Shown in pieces: positions 48,834 to 58,184 of a stretch of DNA of 64,000 nucleotides. A program made the translations under genes and the position numbers. Under the pieces are notes generated by a model. That model worked only from the letters and a program-made list of their open reading frames with translations. It was not told the DNA's origin and made no database searches. The stretch is from positions 558,001-622,000 of the forward strand of contig NZ_CP040871.1 of NCBI RefSeq assembly GCF_006337105.1, read 5' to 3'. Each line of letters opens with the position of its first letter. Position 1 is the stretch's first letter. The DNA comes from Thermomonas aquatica. GTDB taxonomy: Bacteria > Pseudomonadota > Gammaproteobacteria > Xanthomonadales > Xanthomonadaceae.

Positions 48834-50588
48834 CTAAGGGAGGCACGATGCGCAGGCAAGCGCTCGGTCCGCCCCGAACAATGCGCCGATCTGCAGCGCC
48901 GTTCGATAGGGTTCCGGGTCGTTGCGGTTGCTCAGCAGCACCACGGTCAGCCGCTGTCGCGGCCAGCGCACGATCACGTTGCGGAAGCCGACGGTCTCGC
49001 CGGAATGCCAGAGGGTATCGCCGCTGATGCGCCAGCCGAAGCCGTATCGCGCCTGGTAATCCTCGCCCGTCACCTCGGCCTGCGGGCTGAAGGCCTGCGC
49101 GCGCCAGGCATCGCCGAGCAGGCGGTCGTCGTACAGGGCCGCATCCCAGCGCGCGAGGTCGTCGATGCTGGAATAGATGCCGCCGTCGCCGAGCACCGCG
49201 CTGGTCGAACTCTGGTCGGTGCGCTGCCAATGGCCATCGATTTCGCTGTAGCCCCAGGCCCGATGCGGGACCTCCGGGCCGCCGGCGACATGGGCCAGGC
49301 TGTCGTGCATGCCCAGCGGTTCGAAGATCCGGCGGCGCAGGAACTCCGGATAGGCCATGCCCGAGGCGCGCTCCACCACCAGCGACAGCAATGCGTAGGC
49401 GCTGTTGCTGTAGCGGTAGGCGCTGCCGGGCGGGAAATACAGCCGGTTCTGCTTCGACAGCAGTTCCAGCACGCCGGCATCCAGGATCTGGCCCGGGTAC
49501 GGCTCGGCCATCAGGTCCTCGTAGTCGACCAGGCCGGAGGTGTGGGTGAGGAGGTGGCGCAAGGTCACCGCATCCGCCGCCGGCGGCAGCGCCGGCAACC
49601 ATGCGCGCGCGCGGTCGTCGATGCCGAGCTTGCCGTCCTGCGCCAGCAGCAGGATCGCGGCGGCGGTGAACTGCTTGCTGACCGAGGCCAGCCGGTAGCT
49701 CGTCGCCGGGCCGGCCTCGGTGCCGAGCTCCAGGTCGGAACGCCCGTAGCCGCGGCTCACCACCGCTTCGCCATCGTGCACGACCAGCAGCGAGGCACCG
49801 GGCACGTCGCCCTCGTAGCGTTGCATCAAGCGGTCGATCTGGACCTGTCGTTCGGGTTGTTCGGGCGAAGTCACGGGCACGTCGTACAGGGTGTGGGGAG
49901 TGGGTTCCGGCTGGAAGGTGAAATGCCACCATTCCATCGGATAGTTGCGGAACCCGTGGGCGGCCATCGCAGCGCGCAACAGGTGGCGGTTGGCGCGCTG
50001 GGTGGCGGTCGCCTCGGGCGAATCGGTGTTGGCGCGGGTACCGAAGAAATCGAAGTCGGTGCCCATGTCCAACGGCCTGCAGCCGGCATCGCGGCCGTCG
50101 CACTGCAGCAGGGTGAGATCCAGCGTGGCCCCGCGGCTGTGGCCGGACACCGGCGCGATGTAGCCGCCCAGCAACTGCGGCTTGTCGAGGTCCGGGTAAT
50201 GCACGGGCTTGGTCTTGAGATCGGCGGGATCGGCGGCCCAGCGCATGAAGTGCGCGACCGCGCGCGCCGGCCGGTAGCAGTCGTAGATGCGCAGGCGCTG
50301 GTGGCGTTCGCGCAGGCCGCGTTCGACCCGCGCCAGCGCCTCGGCGGCCTCGCGCTTGAGCCAGCAGCGCGGCGCCCGGTAGCCATCGACCGGCGCGCCG
50401 ACGAAGTTGTCGCGGCCGTAATACTTGATGTCCTGCGCGATGTCCGGCACCAGGCCGCGGATGTCGACCATGCCGGCCTCGGCCATGGTCCTGGCCGGGG
50501 ACAGCACGGGCTCCGGCTGCCGGGCGACGCTCGCGCAACCGATGGTCGCGAGCAGCAATGCCGCCAAGGCCGCGCGGCGGCTAGTCAC
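48834..50588 (-). CDS. Lipoprotein fusion: VanX-type D-Ala-D-Ala dipeptidase plus beta-lactamase-fold serine hydrolase
   Basis: A 584-residue protein with two enzyme domains. After a lipoprotein signal (lipobox ATIGC, Cys18), residues about 35-235 form an M15D dipeptidase: zinc ligands His150 and Asp157 in [13 protein letters not shown] and Glu219/His222 in EWWHFTF, as in VanX/DdpX. Residues about 250-580 form a class-C-type serine hydrolase with SVSK (Ser302, Lys305), YSN and HSGE. Start: GTG overlapping the previous stop by 8 nt, directly before the signal peptide. It would sit in the envelope and could split D-Ala-D-Ala and trim D-residues from peptides. It ends the lysA-hydrolase-dipeptidase unit. 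Confidence 0.9.
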   Translation of the reverse strand: MTSRRAALAALLLATIGCASVARQPEPVLSPARTMAEAGMVDIRGLVPDIAQDIKYYGRDNFVGAPVDGYRAPRCWLKREAAEALARVERGLRERHQRLRIYDCYRPARAVAHFMRWAADPADLKTKPVHYPDLDKPQLLGGYIAPVSGHSRGATLDLTLLQCDGRDAGCRPLDMGTDFDFFGTRANTDSPEATATQRANRHLLRAAMAAHGFRNYPMEWWHFTFQPEPTPHTLYDVPVTSPEQPERQVQIDRLMQRYEGDVPGASLLVVHDGEAVVSRGYGRSDLELGTEAGPATSYRLASVSKQFTAAAILLLAQDGKLGIDDRARAWLPALPPAADAVTLRHLLTHTSGLVDYEDLMAEPYPGQILDAGVLELLSKQNRLYFPPGSAYRYSNSAYALLSLVVERASGMAYPEFLRRRIFEPLGMHDSLAHVAGGPEVPHRAWGYSEIDGHWQRTDQSSTSAVLGDGGIYSSIDDLARWDAALYDDRLLGDAWRAQAFSPQAEVTGEDYQARYGFGWRISGDTLWHSGETVGFRNVIVRWPRQRLTVVLLSNRNDPEPYRTALQIGALFGADRALACASCLP

Positions 50589-52158
50589 AGGCGCCGACCC
50601 GCACGAAGTCGAGGTCCTCGTAGTCGGAGCTGAAGTCGCCCTCCGGGTCGAGCTTGGCCATGCGCAGCCGGCGCGCATCGCCCGAGCCGGAGAAATCCAG
50701 CCAGGCGTCGATATCGACCGCGATGTCGTCCCAGTGCAGCAGGTAGCGGCCATCGAGCGCAGCGACCCTGCCGTGCATCTTCGGCGACTTCAGCGAGCGC
50801 CATTCCACGCCATCGCCGGCCGGGCACAGGCGCACGTCGCCGAACCACGGATCGCGCCAGGTGCCGAGCCACGCCCGCATCTCCGATGCCGGCACCGGCT
50901 TGCGCGCGGCGACGTCCGGCAGCTTCGGCTTGGCCGGCGCTGCAGCGCCGGCCGGGGGCTTCGCCAGTGCGTCGGCGTAGCCCGCCACGCCCAGCGATTT
51001 TTCCGGAGCGGTGAACAGCTTCAGCAGGACTTCGCCGAGCATGCTGCGCGCGCGGTCGCCATCGCCGTTGATCATCAGCACGAAGCCGGACCTGCGGTCC
51101 GGCAACAGCATCATCATCGAATACATGCCGCCCAGGGTGCCGGTGTGCGAGACCGTCCACGCGCCGTCGGCATCGGCCAGGCGGAAGCCGTAGGCATAGG
51201 CGTAGTAATGGGTGCCGTCCCAGCGTTTGCGTTGCGCGGAGATCGGCATCGGCGTGCGCGCCTTCCACAGCTCGGCGCGCTGCGCATCGCCGAGCCAGGC
51301 TTTCTGCGCATCGTTCGGCGCCAGCCAGTTGCCGGCCCAGGCCAGCATGTCGTCGAGGCTGCAGCGGATGCCGCCCGCCGGGGCGGAGGCGATCGCCGGC
51401 ACGGTCGCGCCGTCGCGACGCATCGCGATGTTGCGCGCGCCTTCGCGCGTGTGCGGCTGCGCCACGCTGCCGGCCGCGGCCAGCCCGAACTCGCCGACCC
51501 GGCAGCCGTCCAACCCGAGCGGTTGGAACAATTCGCGGCGCACCAGTTCCTCGTAGGACGCGCCGCCGGCCGCGGCGGCGACCTGCCCCGCCACCACGTA
51601 CAGCAGGTTGTCGTAGGCATAGCCGGCGCGGAAGCCATAGGCCGGCCTGATGTAGCGCAGGCCGCCGACGATGTCGTCGCGGGTGAACAGGTTGGGTTCC
51701 GGCCACAGCATCAGGTCGCCGCCGCCCTCGGGCAGGCCGCTGTTGTGCACCAGCAGGTCGCTGACCGTCATGTGCCGGGTGACCCAGGGGTCGTGCATGG
51801 CGAACTGCGGCAGGTGCTTCACCACCGGATCGTCCCAGCGCAGCCTGCCCTGCTGCACCAGCCGCGCCAGCACGCTGGCGGTCATCGCCTTGCTGTTGGA
51901 GGCGATCTTGAACAAGGTCCTGGTGGTCACCGGATCGCCGCTGCCGGCGACGGTTTCGCCATAGCCGCGCGCATACACCACCTTGCCGTCCTCGATCACG
52001 CCGACCGCGATGCCGGGCAGCTTGTAACGTTCGACGGTCGCGCGCACCGCGGCGTCGATCGCGCCGGGGGCCGGGCCGGATGCCGGCGCCGCGGCCTGCG
52101 CCCACGGCGCGGCCGCGAGCGCGAATACGAGCAATGCACGCGATGCCGCGCGGTTCAT
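50581..52158 (-). CDS. Exported beta-lactamase-family serine hydrolase
   Basis: A 525-residue class-C/AmpH-EstB type hydrolase with a Sec signal ([13 protein letters not shown]). Catalytic motifs are SNSK, YDN and HTG. A C-terminal extension (about 400-525) follows the domain, with the Trp-rich [14 protein letters not shown]. Family members are D-aminopeptidases, DD-peptidases or esterases; given the neighbours, a peptidase acting on D-amino-acid-containing peptides is plausible. It is coupled to lysA by ATGA. Confidence 0.88.
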   Translation of the reverse strand: MNRAASRALLVFALAAAPWAQAAAPASGPAPGAIDAAVRATVERYKLPGIAVGVIEDGKVVYARGYGETVAGSGDPVTTRTLFKIASNSKAMTASVLARLVQQGRLRWDDPVVKHLPQFAMHDPWVTRHMTVSDLLVHNSGLPEGGGDLMLWPEPNLFTRDDIVGGLRYIRPAYGFRAGYAYDNLLYVVAGQVAAAAGGASYEELVRRELFQPLGLDGCRVGEFGLAAAGSVAQPHTREGARNIAMRRDGATVPAIASAPAGGIRCSLDDMLAWAGNWLAPNDAQKAWLGDAQRAELWKARTPMPISAQRKRWDGTHYYAYAYGFRLADADGAWTVSHTGTLGGMYSMMMLLPDRRSGFVLMINGDGDRARSMLGEVLLKLFTAPEKSLGVAGYADALAKPPAGAAAPAKPKLPDVAARKPVPASEMRAWLGTWRDPWFGDVRLCPAGDGVEWRSLKSPKMHGRVAALDGRYLLHWDDIAVDIDAWLDFSGSGDARRLRMAKLDPEGDFSSDYEDLDFVRVGACD

Positions 52159-53414
52159 GCGGTGATCCAGTCGGTGGCCGGGCGTTCGCCGGCGATCATC
52201 TCATCGAACGTCTGCCGTTTGCGGACCAGCGCGTAGCGGCCGTCGTCGACCAGCACTTCCGCCGCGAGGGGACGCGAGTTGTAGGTCGAGGCCATCGATG
52301 CGCCGTAAGCGCCGGCGCCGAGGATGGCGACCAGGTCGCCGGCCCGGCAACGCGGCAATGCGCGCGCGCTGGCGAAGGTGTCGCCGGTTTCGCAAACCGG
52401 GCCGACCACGTCGTAGCCGATGCGTTCGCGCCCGGCGTTGTCGCCGATGCGGACGATGTCGTGCCAGGCCTCGTAGAGGCTGGGCCGAAGCAGGTCGTTC
52501 ATCGCCGCATCCAGCACCAGGAAACGCCGCGCATCGCCCTGCTTCTCCAGCAGCACCCGCGACAGCAGCAGGCCTGCCTCCGCCACCAGCCAGCGTCCGG
52601 GTTCGACCAGGATGCGGCCCTTGAAGCCGGCCAGCGCCTCGCGGATCGCGGCCACGTATTCGCCGGCATCCGGCGCCTGTTCGCCCTCGCGATAGCGCAC
52701 GCCCAGTCCGCCGCCGACGTCGATGCTGGCGATGGCATGGCCGGCGGCTTCGAGATCGCGCCAGAACGCGGCCATGCGCCGCAACGCCTCGCGCACCGGG
52801 TCCAGGCTCAGCAGCTGCGAACCGATGTGCATGTGCAGGCCGTCGAGCCGCACGTTCGTCCATTGCGCCTTCGCATCGAACCAGCCGCGCGCCTCGGCGA
52901 TGGAGACGCCGAACTTGTTCTCCGCCTTGCCGGTGGAGATCTTGGCGTGGGTCCGCGCGTCCACGTCGGGATTGATCCGCACCGAGGCACGCGCCACTGC
53001 GTGGTTTCGCGCCGCGATGCGCTGGATGGCGTCGAGTTCGGCGCCGGATTCCACGTTGAAGCGCGCGATGCCGGCGCGCAATGCCATCGCGATTTCCGCG
53101 TCGGACTTGCCCACGCCGGAGAACACGATGCGTTCGGCCGGGATCCCGGCGCGCAGCGCGCGCTGCAACTCGCCGCCGGAGACGATGTCCGCGCCCGCGC
53201 CTTCCCCCGCCAACAGGCGCAGCACCGCGCCGTTGCCGTTGGCCTTCACCGCGTAGCAGATGCCGGCGTCGAGCCCGTGCAAGGCCGCCTGCAACGCGCG
53301 AACGCGCGCGCGGATCGCCGGCGCCGAGTACACGTAGAGCGGCGTACCCTCGCGCTCGCCGAGGGCCGCGAGCTCGACGCCCGCGAACGTGGAAAAACCC
53401 GCTTCCGGCGGCAT
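52155..53414 (-). CDS. lysA: Diaminopimelate decarboxylase
   Basis: PLP fold-III enzyme turning meso-DAP into L-lysine. The 419-residue protein has the PLP Lys in ICYAVKANGN, the His in LHMHIGSQLL, GGGLGVRY, and the active-site Cys in GPVCETGD. The start MPPEAGFST lies only about 10 nt after the T-tract of the terminator that ends the TonB-receptor gene, with GGAAC and AGG just before the ATG. Sharing a unit with two wall-peptide hydrolases suggests a catabolic use of DAP here; a second biosynthetic lysA may exist elsewhere. Confidence 0.94.
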   Translation of the reverse strand: MPPEAGFSTFAGVELAALGEREGTPLYVYSAPAIRARVRALQAALHGLDAGICYAVKANGNGAVLRLLAGEGAGADIVSGGELQRALRAGIPAERIVFSGVGKSDAEIAMALRAGIARFNVESGAELDAIQRIAARNHAVARASVRINPDVDARTHAKISTGKAENKFGVSIAEARGWFDAKAQWTNVRLDGLHMHIGSQLLSLDPVREALRRMAAFWRDLEAAGHAIASIDVGGGLGVRYREGEQAPDAGEYVAAIREALAGFKGRILVEPGRWLVAEAGLLLSRVLLEKQGDARRFLVLDAAMNDLLRPSLYEAWHDIVRIGDNAGRERIGYDVVGPVCETGDTFASARALPRCRAGDLVAILGAGAYGASMASTYNSRPLAAEVLVDDGRYALVRKRQTFDEMIAGERPATDWITA

Positions 53415-53423
53415 TGCCTGTTC

Positions 53424-53455
53424 CAAAAAAAAGAAGGCGGCCCGCATGGGCCGCC
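53424..53455 (-). terminator. Terminator between the TonB-receptor gene and lysA
   Basis: Read leftward, GGCGGCCC-ATGC-GGGCCGCC is followed by TTCTTTTTTTT. The stem is 8 bp of pure G/C with a 4-nt loop. The T-tract stops about 10 nt from the lysA start, so it covers the place where the lysA ribosome site begins. Confidence 0.9.
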
Positions 53456-53470
53456 CGAGGGGAAGGACGG

Positions 53471-56400
53471 TCAGAAATTCCAGGTGACCACGAGCTGTGC
53501 GTAACGCGGCGATTGCCACCGGGTGCCTGTATTCCAGGTTGAACGCATCTGGCCCGGCTGCGCTTCATAGCGTTGGCTCACGTTGATCACCTGCTGCTGG
53601 TCGAGCAAGTTGAACACCGAGAAGCGCACCTTCAGATCGATATCCGGCACCGGCAAGGTCCAAGTAACGTTCGCACCCAGGTTGTAGGTCCATGGCAAGC
53701 GACCGCCCCAGCCACGGCCAGCGTATTCGTACACCCGGTTCGCCACCGGCACGGTCGAGCAATTCGGCAGGCCAGCCGGCGGAATGCAGTGCCAGAACGT
53801 GCCGCCACCCGACCCGATCGAGGTAACGCTGCCGCCGGCCAACGAGTCGTTCGGCCAGGTCACGCCGAATGCATTGATCGGGCCGCCCGACTGCGCGACG
53901 AGGGTGGCACCGAACGACCACACTTCGTTGAGCTCGTAACTGCCGCGCAGCTTGATCTGGTGCGTGCGGTCGTTGAAAAGCGGACCGTAGTCCTGATTGT
54001 TGGCGGGGTGATCCCAGTGCTGGACCATGCCCGTGTCGCCATAGTTGGTATCGGAATTGACCGGGCCTTCATGGTTGCCTTCCGACTTCGACCACAGGTA
54101 GGACGCGTTGAACGCCCACTTGCCATCCCACGCGCGATCGATCTGGAATTCCACCGCCTTGTAGGTACGCTTGGGCTTGGAGTACCCAATGATCGTGTTG
54201 GTGGTGGAGGTCATGTACCCTTCTCGGGAGGTGTCGATGGTGACCCATCCGTCCTGCGCACAGCCCATCGCGGTGGTGCCCCACAAGGTCAACTCGTCAC
54301 CTGGGTTGGCGATCGGGAACAGGGTGCCGTGGCGCACGCCGCAGAGTGCGTTGATACGCACGTCGTCCATCGCATTCGGCATGCGCCGGTAGGTCGCGTT
54401 GACGCCCCACGACCATGCCGGGCTGATCGCGCTCTGGAAGCCGAAGATCGCCTCGTCCTGGTAGACCGCATCGATGTCGTGGTCAACGCTCTGGCGCAGG
54501 TCGGCCACCGAGATATTGAAGGTGTCGTCCACCGGGCCGATCTGCGCGCCGATGATCGGCTCCATGTAGGGCGCGCCGGTGACTGGATTGGTCGCCGCGC
54601 GCCAGCCATCGAGTGCGTAGAAGGTGCGCTCGTCGGTCAGCCCGCCGGCGAAGGTATAACTCATGATGCTGGAGATCGGCAGGTAATACCGGCCCAGATT
54701 GCCGAACAGCTTGGTGCTGCCATCGCCCTTCATGTCCCAGGAGAAGCCCAAACGCGGCGAAAGCAGCTTCTTGGTATCGAAGAACGTGGTGCCGGCGGCC
54801 GTCTTGTTCTCGAAGTTGTCGAGGCGCAGGCCGAGGTTCAGCATAAAGTTCGGTGTGATATTCCACACGTCTTCGAGATACAGCGCGCTGGCCTCGATGT
54901 CGAACACGCCGCCGTCGGCGCGTTCCCGCGCCATCAGGAAAGCGTTCACCCCCGTCGGCAGCGGCGTCCCGTTATCCAGCACTTGGGTGGGGCTAGTGCG
55001 CCCATAGGCGGTGTACTGCTTGCCGTCGCCGGGATAGAAAGTGACCCGGTCGGTGGTCATCAATTCATGATCCCAGCCGAAGCGGAGCAGGTGATCGCCC
55101 AGTGACCATTCGAAATCCAGGCGCTTGGCCTTGCGCTCATCCTCGTGCGAAATCACGTTGGATCCGGGATGGCAACCCAGCACCGGGCTGCCCATTGCGC
55201 GGTAAACGGCGCCGTAAGAGGCGTTGTTGTAGGTCACCCAATTGCACAATTCGTCCGCTGGCGAGCGGATGAAGCTGCTGCTGCGATTGATGCCATACAT
55301 GGCCTTGGCGGTGAAATTTTCGCCGAAGTGGCCGGTATAAGTGATCGACCCGTTTTTGCCGCCACCCGACGACGAGGACTGGCTGGGTGCCGCGGCACCG
55401 ACGCTGGCGGTGTCGAAGTTGTATGTGTAGACCTTGGTAAGCGAATCGCCCGCATCCGAAAATGCGAGCAGTTCGAGCAAATGGTCGTCGTTGATCTGCC
55501 AATCCAGCTTGCCGCCCCAGAAGCCATTGCTCGATTCGCGGCGGCTGAGGCTGTTGCCTGCGGCATTGGTGAATCGCGACGGGTTATCGCGCCATTCGTA
55601 CATCGCGAACAGGAACAACCTGTCCTTCACCAGAGGGCCGGATCCCCAGACATTGGCCTTGGTGAAGCTGGTGCGATCATGGCTGGAGCGCACATTGACC
55701 GAACCATCCGCATAGTAGTGGTCGTCGCCCTCGGCATGCCACGCAGCCGGTTCAAACGTGGTCTGGATGCCACCCTTGAATACGTTGCTGCCGCGACGGG
55801 TCACCGCGTTGATCACGCCTCCGGTACTGCGGCCGAACTCCACGGAGTAGCCGCCCGTCTTGACCTGGAATTCCTCGTAGAAGGCGAATGGCACGGTCGA
55901 GAAGCTCTGGCGGCGGTAGAAATCTGTGACGTTCAAGCCGTTGATGAAGACCGAGTTCTCGGCGACCGATGAACCGCCGAAGGAAATGCCCCCGAATGAA
56001 GAATTTCCGCTGAGTACGCCTGGCGCCAGCAGTGCAATCGAACCCAGCGTCTGGTCCACCGGCACCCGCGCCAGTTCCTCGCGGCTGATGTTGGTCGCCG
56101 TTTCCGTCGAATACACATCCACGCGATTGATGACGCGAGAACCGACCACCTGCACGGTATCGAGGTTCGTCAGGCCACCCTCGCCGCCGAGGTTGATCGT
56201 GGCCGTGCCGCCCAGCGGCACGTTGACCTGCAGCGGCGATCCGACCGCCTGCCCGGCGCGCGTCACCTGCAGGCTGTAGTCGCCCACCGGCAGCTGGCTC
56301 AGGCGATAGCTGCCGTCCGTGCCCACCGTGACCGTGCGGCTGGCACCGGTCGCGCTGTTCACGATGGTGACCTGGTCGCCGGCAGTGGCGCGGCCCGCGA

Positions 56401-56509
56401 CCGAACCCGTCGCGCTTTGCGCGTATGCCGGCACCACGGCCAGCGACGACAGGCACACGCCCATCGCGATGCTGAGTACGGATTTGCGCAAGTTGCGGGT
56501 GCTGCTCAT
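53471..56509 (-). CDS. TonB-dependent outer-membrane receptor with CarboxypepD_reg-like N-terminal domain (Oar-like)
   Basis: A 1012-residue receptor: signal peptide (LSIAMGVCLSSLAVVPAYAQ), a carboxypeptidase-regulatory-like beta-sandwich (about 40-115, TDGSYRLSQLPVGDYSLQV), a plug domain (about 125-245, TNISREELARVPVDQT, GGYSVEFGRSTGGVINAVT) and a 22-strand barrel ending LVVTWNF with C-terminal Phe. The N-terminal domain and plug are like those of the Oar/Bacteroidetes-type receptors. GGGGAG precedes the ATG. It is divergent from the NlpC/P60-epimerase operon, so import of wall peptides or related oligomers is a plausible substrate by context only. Confidence 0.93.
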   Translation of the reverse strand: MSSTRNLRKSVLSIAMGVCLSSLAVVPAYAQSATGSVAGRATAGDQVTIVNSATGASRTVTVGTDGSYRLSQLPVGDYSLQVTRAGQAVGSPLQVNVPLGGTATINLGGEGGLTNLDTVQVVGSRVINRVDVYSTETATNISREELARVPVDQTLGSIALLAPGVLSGNSSFGGISFGGSSVAENSVFINGLNVTDFYRRQSFSTVPFAFYEEFQVKTGGYSVEFGRSTGGVINAVTRRGSNVFKGGIQTTFEPAAWHAEGDDHYYADGSVNVRSSHDRTSFTKANVWGSGPLVKDRLFLFAMYEWRDNPSRFTNAAGNSLSRRESSNGFWGGKLDWQINDDHLLELLAFSDAGDSLTKVYTYNFDTASVGAAAPSQSSSSGGGKNGSITYTGHFGENFTAKAMYGINRSSSFIRSPADELCNWVTYNNASYGAVYRAMGSPVLGCHPGSNVISHEDERKAKRLDFEWSLGDHLLRFGWDHELMTTDRVTFYPGDGKQYTAYGRTSPTQVLDNGTPLPTGVNAFLMARERADGGVFDIEASALYLEDVWNITPNFMLNLGLRLDNFENKTAAGTTFFDTKKLLSPRLGFSWDMKGDGSTKLFGNLGRYYLPISSIMSYTFAGGLTDERTFYALDGWRAATNPVTGAPYMEPIIGAQIGPVDDTFNISVADLRQSVDHDIDAVYQDEAIFGFQSAISPAWSWGVNATYRRMPNAMDDVRINALCGVRHGTLFPIANPGDELTLWGTTAMGCAQDGWVTIDTSREGYMTSTTNTIIGYSKPKRTYKAVEFQIDRAWDGKWAFNASYLWSKSEGNHEGPVNSDTNYGDTGMVQHWDHPANNQDYGPLFNDRTHQIKLRGSYELNEVWSFGATLVAQSGGPINAFGVTWPNDSLAGGSVTSIGSGGGTFWHCIPPAGLPNCSTVPVANRVYEYAGRGWGGRLPWTYNLGANVTWTLPVPDIDLKVRFSVFNLLDQQQVINVSQRYEAQPGQMRSTWNTGTRWQSPRYAQLVVTWNF

Positions 56510-56600
56510 GACTACTCCCCGGTCGATGATCTGGTTGGATTGCGCCATCCGGGGCGTGCCACACCCGGACGGGACCTTGGCGATCTGCTGCTTTCACGCC

Positions 56601-56629
56601 TGTGTAACACGCAGGCAACCGCTGGTCAA
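56601..56629 (-). promoter_or_regulatory. Putative promoter of the TonB-receptor gene
   Basis: Read leftward, TTGACC (56629-56624), 17 nt, TACACA (56606-56601). It lies about 90 nt upstream of the start codon. Confidence 0.45.
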
Positions 56630-56651
56630 TAATTTATTCTTGGCGTATAAA
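56623..56651 (+). promoter_or_regulatory. Putative promoter of the NlpC/P60-epimerase operon
   Basis: TGGTCA (56623-56628), 17 nt, TATAAA (56646-56651). Its -35 shares bases with the -35 of the leftward promoter. The AT-rich patch from 56629 to 56660, with palindromes AAATATTT and TTCGAA, is the best place for binding by the RpiR-type regulator encoded downstream. Confidence 0.4.
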
Positions 56652-56729
56652 TATTTCGAATCACCTATTCCGCAATGCACAAAACCGCGCGCCGGCCGGC
56701 GCCGTGGCAAGCTGGAAAAAAGGAAGGAC

Positions 56730-58184
56730 ATGACCGAAATGCGACGCCAGCGAACTGCGCTTCCCGTGTTGCGGATGCTGGCGATGGCGCTTGCGCTCGC
56801 CGCCCTGCCCGGACTGGCGCGCGATCCGGCCAGGACCGCACCGGCATCGATGCCGGCGATGCCGGCGATGCCGGCAAGCGGCGTCATCGGCGTCGAGGAT
56901 GCGTATTTCTCGCCGGGATTCTGGATCGCGCGCACCCAGGCGGCGAATCGCGCGCTGATGGCGCCGGCCGCGATCGACGCCCGCAACGCACGCCTGTTGC
57001 GCGACGACGATTCGATGCACGACCTCTCGGCGCTGCCTGCCAGCCTGACCCGCGCGCAGGTCGCCGGCTGGATCGAGGGTCTCGCCTCGCCGCCGGCGAA
57101 ACCGCTGTGGGACGAAGCCGGCAAGCCGGTGCCGAAGGCGAGCCTCGATGCGATCGTCGGCAACCGCGCGATGGAGGCGATCCCGGCGAACCAGGCCACC
57201 CGCTACGGCATGGCCGTGCAACGCGCCGCATTGCGCGCCTTCCCGACCGCGCTGCGGGTGTTCAGCAGCGACGACGATGCCGACATCGACCGCTTCCAGG
57301 AAAGCGCGCTGTTCCCGGGCGACCCGGTCGCCATCGCCCATGCCAGCGCGGACGGCCAGTGGCTGTTCGTGGTCAGCCCGCGCTATGCGGCATGGGTCGA
57401 GGCCAAGGCGATCGCCAGCGGCGACAGGGCCACCGTGCTGGCCTATGCGCAGCGCACGCCGTACCGCGTCATCACCGGCGCAAAGCCGCGCACCGTGTTC
57501 ACCCGCGAGGAACCGCGGGTATCCGAAGTGCAGCTGGACATGGGCGTGCGCATTCCGCAGGCCGGCGCGCCGCTGGACGAGCCGGTCAACGGCCAGCATC
57601 CGTACAGCGCGTGGATCCTCGACCTGCCGGTGCGCAACGCGGACGGAGGCCTCGGCTTCGCGCCGGCGCTGCTGCAGAAGAACGCCGACAGCGCCCCCGG
57701 CTACCTGCCGCTGACCCGCGCCAACATCATCCGCCAAGCGTTCAAGTTCCTCGGCGAACGCTACGGCTGGGGCCATTCGTACAACGGCCGCGACTGCAGC
57801 GGCTTCGTCTCCGAGGTCTACCGCAGCATGGGCGTGCAGCTGCCGCGCAACACCAGCGACCAGGCGGTCAGCCCGGTGTTCGCGCGTACCCATTTCGAAG
57901 CCGGCGATTCCCGCGCCAAGCGCATGGCCGCGGTCGCGGCGCTGGATGTCGGCGACCTGATCTACATCCCCGGGCACGTGATGATGTTCGTCGGCCGCAT
58001 CGACGGCATGCCCTACGTGATCCACGACACCAACGGCGGCAGCACCCTCGGCGCCGACGGCGAACTGCATTCGATGCACCTCAACGGCGTGTCGCTGACC
58101 CCGCTCTTGCCATTGCGCTTCGGCAAGGACCACGATTACGTCGACCGCATCACTAATATCGTCCGGGTGACGAAACGCCAATGA
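56730..58184 (+). CDS. NlpC/P60 peptidase with SH3 domains (YkfC-like)
   Basis: A 484-residue exported protein: signal peptide (LRMLAMALALAALPGLA), a middle part with SH3-type segments (about 150-310, PGDPVAIAHASADGQWLFV), and a C-terminal NlpC/P60 domain (about 330-480). The catalytic triad is visible as Cys356 (GRDCSGFVSEVY), His416 (PGHVMMFVG) and His432 (VIHDTNGG). Proteins of this type (YkfC) cut the gamma-D-glutamyl-diamino-acid bond of wall peptides, releasing L-Ala-D-Glu for the epimerase encoded next. AGGAAGG precedes the ATG; ATGA overlap with the epimerase gene. Confidence 0.9.
   Translation: MTEMRRQRTALPVLRMLAMALALAALPGLARDPARTAPASMPAMPAMPASGVIGVEDAYFSPGFWIARTQAANRALMAPAAIDARNARLLRDDDSMHDLSALPASLTRAQVAGWIEGLASPPAKPLWDEAGKPVPKASLDAIVGNRAMEAIPANQATRYGMAVQRAALRAFPTALRVFSSDDDADIDRFQESALFPGDPVAIAHASADGQWLFVVSPRYAAWVEAKAIASGDRATVLAYAQRTPYRVITGAKPRTVFTREEPRVSEVQLDMGVRIPQAGAPLDEPVNGQHPYSAWILDLPVRNADGGLGFAPALLQKNADSAPGYLPLTRANIIRQAFKFLGERYGWGHSYNGRDCSGFVSEVYRSMGVQLPRNTSDQAVSPVFARTHFEAGDSRAKRMAAVAALDVGDLIYIPGHVMMFVGRIDGMPYVIHDTNGGSTLGADGELHSMHLNGVSLTPLLPLRFGKDHDYVDRITNIVRVTKRQ

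Noticed and set aside
50581..52158. A beta-lactam resistance gene
   Set aside because: The serine-hydrolase motifs are those of a broad peptidase/esterase family; context points to D-peptide metabolism and nothing shows a true AmpC.
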